A DNA stretch of 46,348 bases from an uncultured Methanobrevibacter sp. (GTDB taxonomy: Archaea; Methanobacteriota; Methanobacteria; Methanobacteriales; Methanobacteriaceae): assembly GCA_900317865.1 (NCBI GenBank), contig ONIK01000004.1:1-46348 (forward strand). The letters run 5' to 3'. Positions 7,941-16,347 of the stretch are shown here, in pieces (within the stretch, counting starts at the first letter, position 1; each line of letters begins with the position of its first letter). The position numbers and the translations under genes were made by a program. The notes under the pieces are model-generated. The model searched no databases and was not told where the DNA came from. It saw only the letters and a program-made list of their open reading frames with translations.

Positions 7941-8705
7941 ATGGAAATCAAATTAATTGGCTTAGAAGGTATTCCTTTAGTTAAATCTGGAGATAATATT
8001 GGTGAAGTCATTAAAGAATCTATTTTGGAAATGAATTATGATTTGAAAGATGGAGATATTATTTTAATAGCGGAGACATTAATTTCAAAAGCAGAAGGAA
8101 ATATCATTGAATTGGATAAAATCACGCCATCCGAAAAAGCATTTGAAATAGCGGAAATTTGTAAAAAAGATCCTAAGCTTGTTGAAGCCATTTTGAATAA
8201 TTCAACTGAAGTTGTTGAAGTCGGTCCTAATTTTATCATTACGGAGACTAAACATGGTTTTGTTTGTGCAAATGCTGCTATTGATGAGTCTAATGTTGAT
8301 GATGGGCTTGCCACACCGGTTCCTGAAAATCCTGATGAATCTGCCTTGAAAATTAGGGAATTTTTAGAATCAGAATTCAATAAGGATTTGGCTGTTATTA
8401 TAACAGATACTCAGGGAAGAGCTTTTAGAGTGGGGGCTATCGGAACTGCTATCGGATGCAGTGGTATTGATCCTTTATGGGTCAGAATTGGTGAAGAAGA
8501 TTTATATGGTCGTGAATTGGAAACAACTGAAGTTGCAACTGCTGATGAATTGGCCAGTGCAGCTTCATTAATTATGGGTCAGGCTGATGAAGGTCTTCCT
8601 GTAGTTATCGTTTCAGGATTTGGTGCTTTTAATCATTTGAGAAATGCAGATTCAGATATTAGGCCATTACTCAGGCCAAAGGAATTTGATGTATTTAGGA
8701 AATAG
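7941..8705 (+). CDS. cofE: Coenzyme F420-0:L-glutamate ligase
   Basis: A 254-residue CofE, which adds glutamates to F420-0 using GTP. Recognisable parts are the N-terminal GDNIGEVIKES region, the DGDIILIAETLISKAEG strand-helix unit with the catalytic SKAEG, and the VIITDTQGRAFR motif with the metal-binding Asp. The archaeal protein lacks the nitroreductase-like domain of the bacterial FbiB fusion. cofD follows after 7 bases, so the last two steps of F420 assembly are encoded together. Confidence 0.94.
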   Translation: MEIKLIGLEGIPLVKSGDNIGEVIKESILEMNYDLKDGDIILIAETLISKAEGNIIELDKITPSEKAFEIAEICKKDPKLVEAILNNSTEVVEVGPNFIITETKHGFVCANAAIDESNVDDGLATPVPENPDESALKIREFLESEFNKDLAVIITDTQGRAFRVGAIGTAIGCSGIDPLWVRIGEEDLYGRELETTEVATADELASAASLIMGQADEGLPVVIVSGFGAFNHLRNADSDIRPLLRPKEFDVFRK

Positions 8706-8712
8706 GGATATT

Positions 8713-9618
8713 ATGATCACTGTTTTATCTGGGGGTACAGGTACCCCAAAATTATTGCAAGGTATTAAAGAAGTTGTTGATACAAAGGATTTGGCGATTA
8801 TTGTTAATACTGTAGAAAACAATTATTTTTCAGGCGTTTATGTTTCAGCAGACATTGACACTGTCTTATATACAATGGCTGACATGATTAATGATGAGTT
8901 GTGGTATGGTGTTAAAAATGATACGTTTGTCACTAATGAAAGACTTGCCGAATTATCATCTCCGGAGTTGCTTAGAATAGGAGATATTGACAGAGCTACT
9001 AAAATACAAAAGACTCTTTTAATGCAAACGCACACTCTTGAAGAAAGCGTTGATATTCAAAGAATGCATATGGGTATAGACTCAAAAATTATTCCTATGA
9101 GTAATGAGCAGTCTGATATTAAAATAATTACCGATATCGGTGAGCTGGAATTTCATGATTATTTAATAAAGCATCAATGCCAGCCCGAAGTGGAAGATGT
9201 AATTTTTTCAAATGTTTCACCTGCCGATGGTGTAATTGATACAATTAAAAATTCCGATATAGTAATAATCGGACCATCAAATCCAATCACCTCAATATTA
9301 CCAATACTTTCTCTTGAAGGTGTTAAAGATGCTTTAAAAGAGACTTATGTTGTGGCTGTATCTCCGATAATTGGAAATGATTCAGTTTCAGGTCCGGCAT
9401 CTAGTTTTATGAAAGCTTTAGGCATTGAAGTATCATCAATTGGTGTTGCTAATTTATATAAGGATTTTTTAGATGTAATGGTAATTGATGAAAAAGATGA
9501 AAATTTAAAAGATACTTTAGGCGAAATTATTAATAAAGTAATAATTACAAATACAATAATGAATAGTTCAGATGTCAAAATTGATTTGGCAAAAAAAATC
9601 TTGGATGGCATCGTATAA
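8713..9618 (+). CDS. cofD: 2-phospho-L-lactate transferase
   Basis: A 301-residue CofD, which joins the activated lactate moiety to Fo to make F420-0. ATG at 8713 is chosen because the family N-terminus LSGGTGTPKLLQG starts right after it and AGGGATATT supplies a ribosome binding site; the longer frame reading back into cofE has no family match. ADIDTVLYTMAD is the conserved metal and substrate region, and GPSNPITSILPIL near residue 200 is the second typical block. The usual acidic pair after NT (NTxDD or similar) reads NTVENN here, a mild departure. Confidence 0.93.
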   Translation: MITVLSGGTGTPKLLQGIKEVVDTKDLAIIVNTVENNYFSGVYVSADIDTVLYTMADMINDELWYGVKNDTFVTNERLAELSSPELLRIGDIDRATKIQKTLLMQTHTLEESVDIQRMHMGIDSKIIPMSNEQSDIKIITDIGELEFHDYLIKHQCQPEVEDVIFSNVSPADGVIDTIKNSDIVIIGPSNPITSILPILSLEGVKDALKETYVVAVSPIIGNDSVSGPASSFMKALGIEVSSIGVANLYKDFLDVMVIDEKDENLKDTLGEIINKVIITNTIMNSSDVKIDLAKKILDGIV

Positions 9619-9635
9619 TTTAGGCGGTAATGTTA

Positions 9636-10397
9636 ATGATACAGATGACATTAATACAAATTGATAATTATGGTCCTTGGACCGTCACTCCAAGGCCACG
9701 TACAGAATCAGATTTACAAATGTTACAGGCAAGTTTATTTGCAGATTTAAACAATCACTTTGGGAATAAAAAGGGTTTGGTTTTCTTTACAAGATTTGAT
9801 AATTTGCTTGCTATTTCAAATGGTTTAAATGAGGAAGACCATTTAAGAATTCAAAGATCAATCAGAAACAGGTATCCTATAACCGTAAGTATGGGTGTTG
9901 GTGCAGCCGAAACTCCTCATGAAGCTCAAAGATTAGCTACTATAGCTCTTCAAAAAGCAGGCAGTGCCCAATCCGGAGAAAGAAAAGAAATTTTGGCTAT
10001 TGACAGTTTGGTATCTGAAGAAGACAGTTTTGTTCAGGCTGCACACATTGATATCAATAGTGTAACTGAAACATTAACGGATATTGAATCAGCATTTGAT
10101 ACTAGTTTTATGGTAAATAAAGCTCAACATTATTTAATGACCAAATTAATTAAAAAAGGAGCTCTTTTATTCTTCATTGGTGGAGATAACTTTATGTCTC
10201 CATGTAATGGATTATCTGAAGAAGAAATCAAAGAAATTTTATGTGAAATTGATGAAGAAATTGGTATCGGCCTTAAAGCAGGAATTGGAAGAGGCAAAAA
10301 TGCTGAAGACGCTGCATACATGGCTGATATTGGTCTTGAAGAAATTCGTGACCGTAACAATGAACCTTGGACTTGGGTTGTTGAAAAACTGGAATAG
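9636..10397 (+). CDS. GTP cyclohydrolase III
   Basis: A 253-residue GTP cyclohydrolase III (ArfA type), which opens GTP to a formamido-pyrimidine, the first step toward riboflavin and the F420 deazaflavin Fo in archaea. The N-terminus MIQMTLIQIDNYGPWTVTP is the family signature. The fold is two linked domains related to GGDEF/palm domains: FFTRFDNLLAISNG in the first half and FFIGGDNFMSP in the second. ATG at 9636 is chosen over 9630 because the AGGCGGT ribosome binding site (9622-9628) is then correctly spaced. It follows cofD, in keeping with a deazaflavin cofactor group. Confidence 0.93.
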   Translation: MIQMTLIQIDNYGPWTVTPRPRTESDLQMLQASLFADLNNHFGNKKGLVFFTRFDNLLAISNGLNEEDHLRIQRSIRNRYPITVSMGVGAAETPHEAQRLATIALQKAGSAQSGERKEILAIDSLVSEEDSFVQAAHIDINSVTETLTDIESAFDTSFMVNKAQHYLMTKLIKKGALLFFIGGDNFMSPCNGLSEEEIKEILCEIDEEIGIGLKAGIGRGKNAEDAAYMADIGLEEIRDRNNEPWTWVVEKLE

Positions 10398-10408
10398 GGG
10401 GATTTTAA

Positions 10409-11137
10409 ATAAAAGTAGTTGCACCAATGGCCGGAATAACAGATGCCGAATTTTTAAACAAGATTATTCCATACGGTTTTGATGTAGTTACTTTGGGCGG
10501 ATATAGTTTGGATGAAAAGACTATTGAAGCATCACAAAAAATAATTGAAAGGGGAAGAAAAGAATTTCATTTTGAATTGGATGAAATTATTCCTCATATA
10601 GAAAAAGAAGTAAATCTGATTAAAAAAGCCTATCCTGACGTACGCATCAGTGCAAATGTACGATCAACTACTGCCGAACCAATAATTGAAGCTTCCAAAA
10701 TAAGTGACTTGGATATTATAGAAGTTAATTGTCATTGCCGCCAGGAAGAAATAACTGCTATTGGTTGTGGCCAGGAGATGTTAAAGAGACCTGATTTTTC
10801 TGATTACATCTCTCAAATTGTTGATGGCTCAAAAAGTGAAGTGTCTGTTAAAATAAGGGGAAATGTTCCTGATATCGATACTTTGGAAGTTGCAAAGATA
10901 ATTGAAGATGCAGGTGCCACTTACTTGCATCTGGATGCAATGGACCCAAATGTTTTTGATGCAGACTGGAAATTACTGGAAAATGTTTGTAATAATACGA
11001 ATATTAAAGTCATAGGAAATAATTCCATTGATTCTGCCGAAAAAATAAGGAAAATGTATCAATGTGGAGTTTACGGCTTTTCAATTGCCCGTGCAGTAAT
11101 TTCAGGAACTTTAAATTTCGATATTTCTAATTTTTAA
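10409..11137 (+). CDS. Dihydrouridine-synthase-like TIM-barrel protein with an apparent ATA start
   Basis: A 242-residue TIM-barrel protein related to tRNA-dihydrouridine synthases and similar FMN enzymes. The first strand reads KVVAPMAGITDAEF and the middle has EVNCHCRQEE, SVKIRGN and YLHLDAMD, typical for the archaeal subfamily. The first ATG in frame (10427) would cut off the first beta strand. Between the stop at 10406-10408 and that ATG there is no ATG, GTG or TTG, but an ATA at 10409 sits exactly 6 bases after a GGGGGA ribosome binding site (10397-10402). I therefore place the start at ATA. It is directly downstream of GTP cyclohydrolase III. The substrate is unknown. Confidence 0.75.
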   Translation: MKVVAPMAGITDAEFLNKIIPYGFDVVTLGGYSLDEKTIEASQKIIERGRKEFHFELDEIIPHIEKEVNLIKKAYPDVRISANVRSTTAEPIIEASKISDLDIIEVNCHCRQEEITAIGCGQEMLKRPDFSDYISQIVDGSKSEVSVKIRGNVPDIDTLEVAKIIEDAGATYLHLDAMDPNVFDADWKLLENVCNNTNIKVIGNNSIDSAEKIRKMYQCGVYGFSIARAVISGTLNFDISNF

Positions 11138-11201
11138 ATCAAAAGTATTATTAACATTCAAGATTATATTTATTATTAATATATACATAGGTGAATTTTT
11201 T

Positions 11202-12800
11202 ATGGATTTTATAACGCTTAAAAACATTACAAAATCATTTAATGATGTGGATGTTTTAAAGGATATTAACTTAACTATCGAAGAAGGGGAGACCTTAGGT
11301 ATTTTAGGACGTAGTGGTAGTGGTAAATCTGTTTTAATTAACATGCTTAGGGGAACAAAAGATTATTGGCCTGATTCAGGTAAAGTATTAATCAATGTTG
11401 CCGTATGTCCTAATTGTTTAACAATAGAATCACCTTCAAAAGGTGGGGAAAAATGTAGTTGCGGTTGCGAATTGGCAGTTCAGGAAGTTGATTTCTTTAA
11501 CTGTGATAGAAAATTATTCGCAGCTATCAGAAGAAGAATATCCATCATGTTACAACGTAACTTCGCATTGTATGATGAAGAAACTGTAATTGAAAATGTA
11601 ATGAGGGCTATTGGAGACCGTATGCCATATGAGGAAGGTCTTTACAGGTCTTTAGAATTATTGGAAATGGTTCAGATGAACCACCGTATTACACACATCG
11701 CACGTGATTTAAGTGGTGGGGAAAAACAGAGAGTAGTGCTTGCAAGGCAACTTGCTAAAGATCCGATGTTGTTTTTAGCAGATGAGCCGACAGGTACCTT
11801 GGATCCTCAAACTGCAGTAAAACTTCACAACACTTTAAAAGAAGGTGTTAAGGATGAAGGAATCACAATGCTTATCACTTCTCACTGGCCTGAAGTCATG
11901 GTAGAACTTGCAGATAAGGTGGTATGGCTTGAAAATGGTCAAATTAAAGAAGATGGAGAACCTCAAACTGTTGTAGACAACTTCATGGCAACCGTACCAA
12001 TTCCAGAAAAACCTGAAATTCCTGAATTTGGTGAACCTGAAGTAGTTTTAGAAGATGTTAAAAAACATTACTACTCAATTGAAAGAGGTGTTATCAAAGC
12101 AGTTGACGGTGTTTCTTTAACTATCAATAAAGAAGAAATTTTCGGTATTGTAGGTTTAAGTGGATCCGGTAAGACCACCACAACAAGAATGTTGATGGGA
12201 TTAACTGAACCAAGTAGCGGAGATATTAAAATCAAACTTGGTGATGAATGGATTGACATGACAAAAGTAGGTCCTCTTAATCGTGGACGTATCATGCCAT
12301 ATATCGGATTATTACACCAAGAATATTCACTATATCCTCACAGAGATATTTTAGGTAACTTAACTGATGCTATCAGTTTGGATTTACCTGCCGAATTTGC
12401 TAAAATTCAGGCTATTCACTCATTGACCACTGTAGGGTTTGACGATTCAACAGCAGCATCTATTTTAGAAAAATATCCTGATGAATTAAGTGTAGGAGAA
12501 AAACACAGAGTAGCTCTTGCACAGGTACTTATTAAAGAACCTAAACTTGTAGTATTGGACGAACCTACAGGAACAATGGATCCTATTACTCGTGTAGTTG
12601 TTACAGATTCAATTTTAAAAGCACGTACTGAATTGGAACAGACATTTATTATCATTTCTCACGATATGGACTTTGTATTGGATGTTTGTGACAGAGCTGC
12701 TTTAATGAGGGGAGGAAAATTATTGGATATTGGTACTCCTGAAGATATCGTTAATCAACTCACACCGGACGAAAAAGAAGATATGCTTAAAAGAGAATAA
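11202..12800 (+). CDS. atwA: Methyl-coenzyme M reductase activation protein A2, double ABC ATPase
   Basis: A 532-residue soluble protein with two ABC ATPase domains and no membrane segments. Domain 1 has Walker A GRSGSGKS (near residue 40), signature LSGGEKQR and ADEPTGTLD; domain 2 has GLSGSGKTTT, the degenerate signature LSVGEKHR and LDEPTGTMD. A cysteine-rich insertion (CPNC ... CSCGC) in domain 1 is characteristic of component A2, which uses ATP in the reductive activation of methyl-coenzyme M reductase. GGTGA precedes the ATG, and TATA-like sequences lie at about 11163-11187. It ends in a hairpin terminator shared with the convergent peptidase gene. Confidence 0.93.
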   Translation: MDFITLKNITKSFNDVDVLKDINLTIEEGETLGILGRSGSGKSVLINMLRGTKDYWPDSGKVLINVAVCPNCLTIESPSKGGEKCSCGCELAVQEVDFFNCDRKLFAAIRRRISIMLQRNFALYDEETVIENVMRAIGDRMPYEEGLYRSLELLEMVQMNHRITHIARDLSGGEKQRVVLARQLAKDPMLFLADEPTGTLDPQTAVKLHNTLKEGVKDEGITMLITSHWPEVMVELADKVVWLENGQIKEDGEPQTVVDNFMATVPIPEKPEIPEFGEPEVVLEDVKKHYYSIERGVIKAVDGVSLTINKEEIFGIVGLSGSGKTTTTRMLMGLTEPSSGDIKIKLGDEWIDMTKVGPLNRGRIMPYIGLLHQEYSLYPHRDILGNLTDAISLDLPAEFAKIQAIHSLTTVGFDDSTAASILEKYPDELSVGEKHRVALAQVLIKEPKLVVLDEPTGTMDPITRVVVTDSILKARTELEQTFIIISHDMDFVLDVCDRAALMRGGKLLDIGTPEDIVNQLTPDEKEDMLKRE

Positions 12801-12832
12801 TTCTCTTTTATTCATTTAATTTTTTTTTTATT
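12789..12832. terminator. Bidirectional hairpin between atwA and the YgjP-like gene
   Basis: AAAAGAGAA (12789-12797) and TTCTCTTTT (12801-12809) form a 9-base stem. The atwA stop codon is the loop, and the stop codon of the convergent gene (12808-12810) overlaps the far arm. A run of nine T follows on the plus strand. Convergent genes share one element with no intergenic waste. Confidence 0.7.
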
Positions 12833-13473
12833 TCCTGCCAGTTAGGGCAATTTTTATCCATCAACATTTTAAATTTTTTAGAATGATTAAATTCAATCAG
12901 ATGACATAATTCATGAATAAAAACATATTCTAAACATACTTTTGGTTTTTTAGCTAAATTTAAATTAAGTGTAATCACTTTATTCTGTTTACAATTACCC
13001 CAATTCTTCATTTTTCTTATTTTGATTTCACGGGGTTTTTTGCCAACAATACTTGTACATTTATCATAAATATTATCAATTTCTTTTTGAAGTTCTGCCC
13101 GATAAAAGTTTTCTAATGTTTTTTGTCTGTTTTTCATTTTGCTTCGCTTAGAAACGGGCAGATAAATAGTATTTTCTTTTACAAAAGCAGTTTTGATATT
13201 ATTTGCTATTAATTGTAGGGTGTATTCTTCTCCCCACAGCAGATGCTTTTCACCATTAACATATTTTAAAGCGGGAACGTAATCTTTATTGGCTATCTGT
13301 GTTTGTTTTTCTAAAATCCAATCCATCTTGGAGTTAACAAATTCAATAATCTGTTCATCACTAACAAAATATGGTGCAGAAATTTTAACAGTACCTTCGG
13401 GAGGAATAACTCGAAGATACATGTTTTTAATATTTTTTCTCTGAATAATTATATTAATTCCGTTTATTTCCAT
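12808..13473 (-). CDS. YgjP-like (DUF45) zinc metallopeptidase
   Basis: A 221-residue protein of the YgjP/SprT-like group. The zinc motif HELCHLIEFNHSKKF near residue 190 gives the HExxH pair and a third His, and the WGNC segment before it is typical of the family. Function is not established; relatives are assumed to be peptidases or DNA-protein repair factors. ATG at 13473 is chosen: it overlaps the upstream stop (TGATG) and has GAGG at 7 bases, while the TTG at 13476 is poorer. It is coupled to the DUF2798-like gene upstream. Confidence 0.8.
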   Translation of the reverse strand: MEINGINIIIQRKNIKNMYLRVIPPEGTVKISAPYFVSDEQIIEFVNSKMDWILEKQTQIANKDYVPALKYVNGEKHLLWGEEYTLQLIANNIKTAFVKENTIYLPVSKRSKMKNRQKTLENFYRAELQKEIDNIYDKCTSIVGKKPREIKIRKMKNWGNCKQNKVITLNLNLAKKPKVCLEYVFIHELCHLIEFNHSKKFKMLMDKNCPNWQEIKKKLNE

Positions 13474-13910
13474 CAATGTGCCTCTGGATTATAATTAAAT
13501 ACTTTCATAGCTAATTTCATAGCTAATTTCATTACTATAAAGTTTATTAAACAGTATGCTATAAACCATCTGATTGGCCACATATACAAAAATGCATCAA
13601 ATTCCAATCTGCCAAATCCGACAGCAAATATTAATGGCATGATAAAACTCATTTGCAGGCTAATGAAAAATGGAACCGGGTTCCAAATGCCTGTTTTTTG
13701 TCCAGGTCTGAAATTAAATACTTTAACTGCTAACTTAAATCCTATGGGATTGCAGATGAAGTTAGAAAAAAAGTATGCTACCGGCCATCTTACGGGCCAT
13801 AATGCAAAACATAACCAAACAGGCATTCCTTGAGGATATGAAAAGATTAAGGCCATTACAATACTCATGATTAAACTAATAAAAAATGCTACGGGATTCC
13901 AAACTTTCAT
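13473..13910 (-). CDS. Duplicated DUF2798-like membrane protein
   Basis: A 145-residue membrane protein made of two similar halves. Each half starts with KxGIWNPV or KVWNPV, then FFISLxMSxxMxLIF, a WPxRWxxAY segment and a KLAxKVFN end. This is two copies of a unit of about 70 residues that resembles the small DUF2798 membrane family. Four hydrophobic segments are expected. The ATG at 13910 has GGAG at 8 bases; the ATG at 13943 has none. The function is unknown. It is translationally coupled to the YgjP-like peptidase. Confidence 0.65.
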   Translation of the reverse strand: MKVWNPVAFFISLIMSIVMALIFSYPQGMPVWLCFALWPVRWPVAYFFSNFICNPIGFKLAVKVFNFRPGQKTGIWNPVPFFISLQMSFIMPLIFAVGFGRLEFDAFLYMWPIRWFIAYCLINFIVMKLAMKLAMKVFNYNPEAH

Positions 13911-14038
13911 GTAATAATCTCCAGTTAATAATATGTATTTCATAGATACTAGTAATTTTTGATAAAAAATGCTTTTTTTACAAAGTATTATATATTGCCA
14001 TTAAGAAAAATTAAAGTATTATATTATGGTGATTTATT

Positions 14039-14521
14039 ATGACTTGGGAAGATGCACCGTCTCATATATGTAGGGGTGGAGATGTCAGGGGACTTGCATT
14101 CTGTTGTCCTCCAATCAAACCGTGCCCTATTTTAAATGCATTAGAAGAAGTAAATTTAACTCCTCAAGAATATATTGAGATTAAGACAGAATTTGGCAGA
14201 CAAACAAGATTAGGTGAGGGTGCGGGCACTTGCTTTGGATCATTAATTTGGTGTTGTAAACCATCCAAACCTTGTCCGTTGAGAGACATGACTCTAAAAA
14301 ATATGGGTATGAGTTATGATGAGTATGAAGATTTGAAAAAAGAGCTTTCTGAAAAGTTGGTTGGTGTTCAAAAACCAGAACCTGATGCAAAAGCAGAAGC
14401 ACTTGCCGAAACATTCAACATCTCAAAGATTGAGGCTATGAAAGTTTTAACTGATTGTAATAATGATTTAAGACGTGCCGTTAGTGTTCTTAAAGCACAA
14501 TCTTTAGAAGATTCTGATTAA
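14039..14521 (+). CDS. Methanogenesis marker 9 protein with a C-terminal UBA-like domain
   Basis: A 160-residue protein with the Cys pattern of methanogenesis marker 9. Two similar cysteine units are present: Cys11, 22, 23, 29 (ending CCPPIKPCP) and Cys65, 72, 73, 79 (ending CCKPSKPCP). Eight paired cysteines suggest metal or Fe-S binding. Residues about 114-154 (EALAETFNISKIEAMKVL, then a helix with NNDLRRAV) look like a UBA domain, as in archaeal NAC. The family is restricted to methanogens and its function is unknown. GGTGAT precedes the ATG; a TATA box (TTATATATT) is near 13988-13996. Precorrin-2 dehydrogenase starts 2 bases after the stop. Confidence 0.8.
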   Translation: MTWEDAPSHICRGGDVRGLAFCCPPIKPCPILNALEEVNLTPQEYIEIKTEFGRQTRLGEGAGTCFGSLIWCCKPSKPCPLRDMTLKNMGMSYDEYEDLKKELSEKLVGVQKPEPDAKAEALAETFNISKIEAMKVLTDCNNDLRRAVSVLKAQSLEDSD

Positions 14522-14522
14522 A

Positions 14523-15152
14523 ATGGATTGGACTGCTCTCTATTTAAAAACTTCCGGATTAAATGTATTTATTTTAGGCACTGGCGAAGTTGCAACTAGA
14601 AGAGCAAATAAGTTTTTAGACCATGGAGCAATTGTAAAGCTCGCGGGCAATTCTATCGGTGAAGAACTGGTAAGCAAAGGGGCTATGTTGCATCCGACAG
14701 ATGAAGTGGATGAGCTGGTTGGCTGGGCAGATTTGGTTGTAGTGGCTAGCGGAGACAAAGAATTATCAGATTATGTTTCCAATATTTCTCAAGATAAGCT
14801 GGTTAACCGTGCAGATTTCCCAAATGATGGGGATATAATTGTTCCAACAAGTTTCAATATTGGAGATATTCAAATTTCTATTTTTACTAATGGTAAAAGT
14901 CCATTGATGGCAAGACAATTGAGAAAAAGAATACAGTCCATTATAACTGAAGAAGATATTCTGGAAATAGAACTTCAGGATTATTCACGTTCACTTTTAA
15001 AAAAATACATCCCTAATCAAAAAGATAGGAGAGATTATTTATATAAAATATTTGAAGATGCGAATATTCAAAATTTAATCAAATCTGGTGAAATCGATGA
15101 AGCAAAGGCTGTTATTTGTGAGTTAATAATGAGGGATTTTAATGATACTTAA
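14523..15152 (+). CDS. Precorrin-2 dehydrogenase (siroheme synthase N-terminal type)
   Basis: A 209-residue protein of the Met8/CysG N-terminal family, which oxidises precorrin-2 to sirohydrochlorin with NAD. The nucleotide-binding loop is GTGEVATRRANKFLDHGA (about 19-36), and NRADFPNDGDIIVP is the conserved region around the catalytic Asp. The FTNGKSPLMARQLRKRI segment is the typical C-terminal motif. Sirohydrochlorin is the branch point for siroheme, cobamides and F430. Its 3' end overlaps hemA by 11 bases, so the two steps of tetrapyrrole synthesis are co-translated. Confidence 0.92.
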   Translation: MDWTALYLKTSGLNVFILGTGEVATRRANKFLDHGAIVKLAGNSIGEELVSKGAMLHPTDEVDELVGWADLVVVASGDKELSDYVSNISQDKLVNRADFPNDGDIIVPTSFNIGDIQISIFTNGKSPLMARQLRKRIQSIITEEDILEIELQDYSRSLLKKYIPNQKDRRDYLYKIFEDANIQNLIKSGEIDEAKAVICELIMRDFNDT

Positions 15153-16347
15153 TTTAAGGGTTGACCATAAAATTGCAGATATTCAATCTATGGAAAATAT
15201 TTCAAAAGAAATAGATGAAATCTTCTGGAAATTACAGGAAAAGTATTCCATTAATGAATATATTGAAATTTCCACTTGTAATCGTAAAGAATATTATATT
15301 CACAGTGAAAACATTGCTTTTGACGATGAACTGTTATCTCATGAAAATAAAAGCATTATTATTGAATATGGTGGAGTATCAGTAATGCATCTTCTCAGGA
15401 TGACTTCCGGTTTGGAGTCAATGATTGTTGGGGAAGACCAGATTTTAGGTCAGGTAAAGGATGCCAAGGCCAAAGCTTCTAAAGATCATCACTGCGGAAA
15501 ATCTCTTGATTTGATTTTTACAAAAGCTATTCATGTAGGTCAGGTCGTTAGAAATAAAACCAATATTAATAAGGGTTCCGTTTCCATTGGTTCTGCAGCA
15601 GTCGATTTGGCAGAATCTCATTTGGGGGATTTGACAGGCAAATCTGTTCTGGTTATTGGTGCGGGAAAAATGGGTAAACTGGTAGCCAAAGCACTTGCCG
15701 AAAAAGATTTACATGCTATTTTTGTTGCAAACAGGACATTTTATGTTGCCGTTGAACTTGCTGAGGATTTGGATGGTACTGCTATTTTATTTTCACAGCT
15801 TGACGAATATTTAAAAAATGCCGATTTGGTAATAAGCGCAACAAGTGCACCTCATTCAATCATAACTAAACAAAGGCTTGAAAACATCGGATTTAAAAAT
15901 TGTGACTTGATGATGGTTGATATTGCAAATCCTCGTGATATTTCGGAAGATGTTAAAGAAATTGGGGTTAAATTATTTAATATTGATGATTTACGTGAAA
16001 TTGCCGATTATAATACTAAGCTTCGTGAGAAGGAATTTGATGAAGCGGAAATCATCATCAAAGAAGAGTATGATTTACTTAAAAATTCCTTTAAAATAAT
16101 GGAAGTTGAAGATTTACTATCAAGTTTAAGAACATCTATGGAAGAGATAAGACAACGTGAAACTAAAAAAGCATCTTCAAAGTTGGCTCATGTAGATGGA
16201 AGTAGCAAAATTCTCAATAATCTAACAAATTCCATAGTTAACAAAATATTTTTCGATATTTCACAAAATTTAAAACAGGCTGCATCCGATGAAAAGACAG
16301 ATATACTGGAAGCAGCTGAATTTATTTTTGATTTTGGGAGGGAATAG
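15142..16347 (+). CDS. hemA: Glutamyl-tRNA reductase
   Basis: A 401-residue HemA, the first committed enzyme of the C5 pathway to 5-aminolevulinate. The catalytic Cys46 is in ISTCNRKEYY; the SGLESMIVGEDQILGQVK motif and the NADP-binding VIGAGKMGKLVAKAL follow, then a C-terminal dimerisation helix region. The ATG has GAGGGAT at good spacing and overlaps the upstream gene by 11 bases. The 3' end overlaps the convergent DUF4013 gene by 26 bases. It supplies all tetrapyrroles, including F430 for methanogenesis. Confidence 0.95.
   Translation: MILNLRVDHKIADIQSMENISKEIDEIFWKLQEKYSINEYIEISTCNRKEYYIHSENIAFDDELLSHENKSIIIEYGGVSVMHLLRMTSGLESMIVGEDQILGQVKDAKAKASKDHHCGKSLDLIFTKAIHVGQVVRNKTNINKGSVSIGSAAVDLAESHLGDLTGKSVLVIGAGKMGKLVAKALAEKDLHAIFVANRTFYVAVELAEDLDGTAILFSQLDEYLKNADLVISATSAPHSIITKQRLENIGFKNCDLMMVDIANPRDISEDVKEIGVKLFNIDDLREIADYNTKLREKEFDEAEIIIKEEYDLLKNSFKIMEVEDLLSSLRTSMEEIRQRETKKASSKLAHVDGSSKILNNLTNSIVNKIFFDISQNLKQAASDEKTDILEAAEFIFDFGRE

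Noticed and set aside
8644..8712. Upstream extension of cofD into cofE
   Set aside because: The extension has no family similarity, and ATG 8713 has a good ribosome binding site right before the conserved N-terminus.
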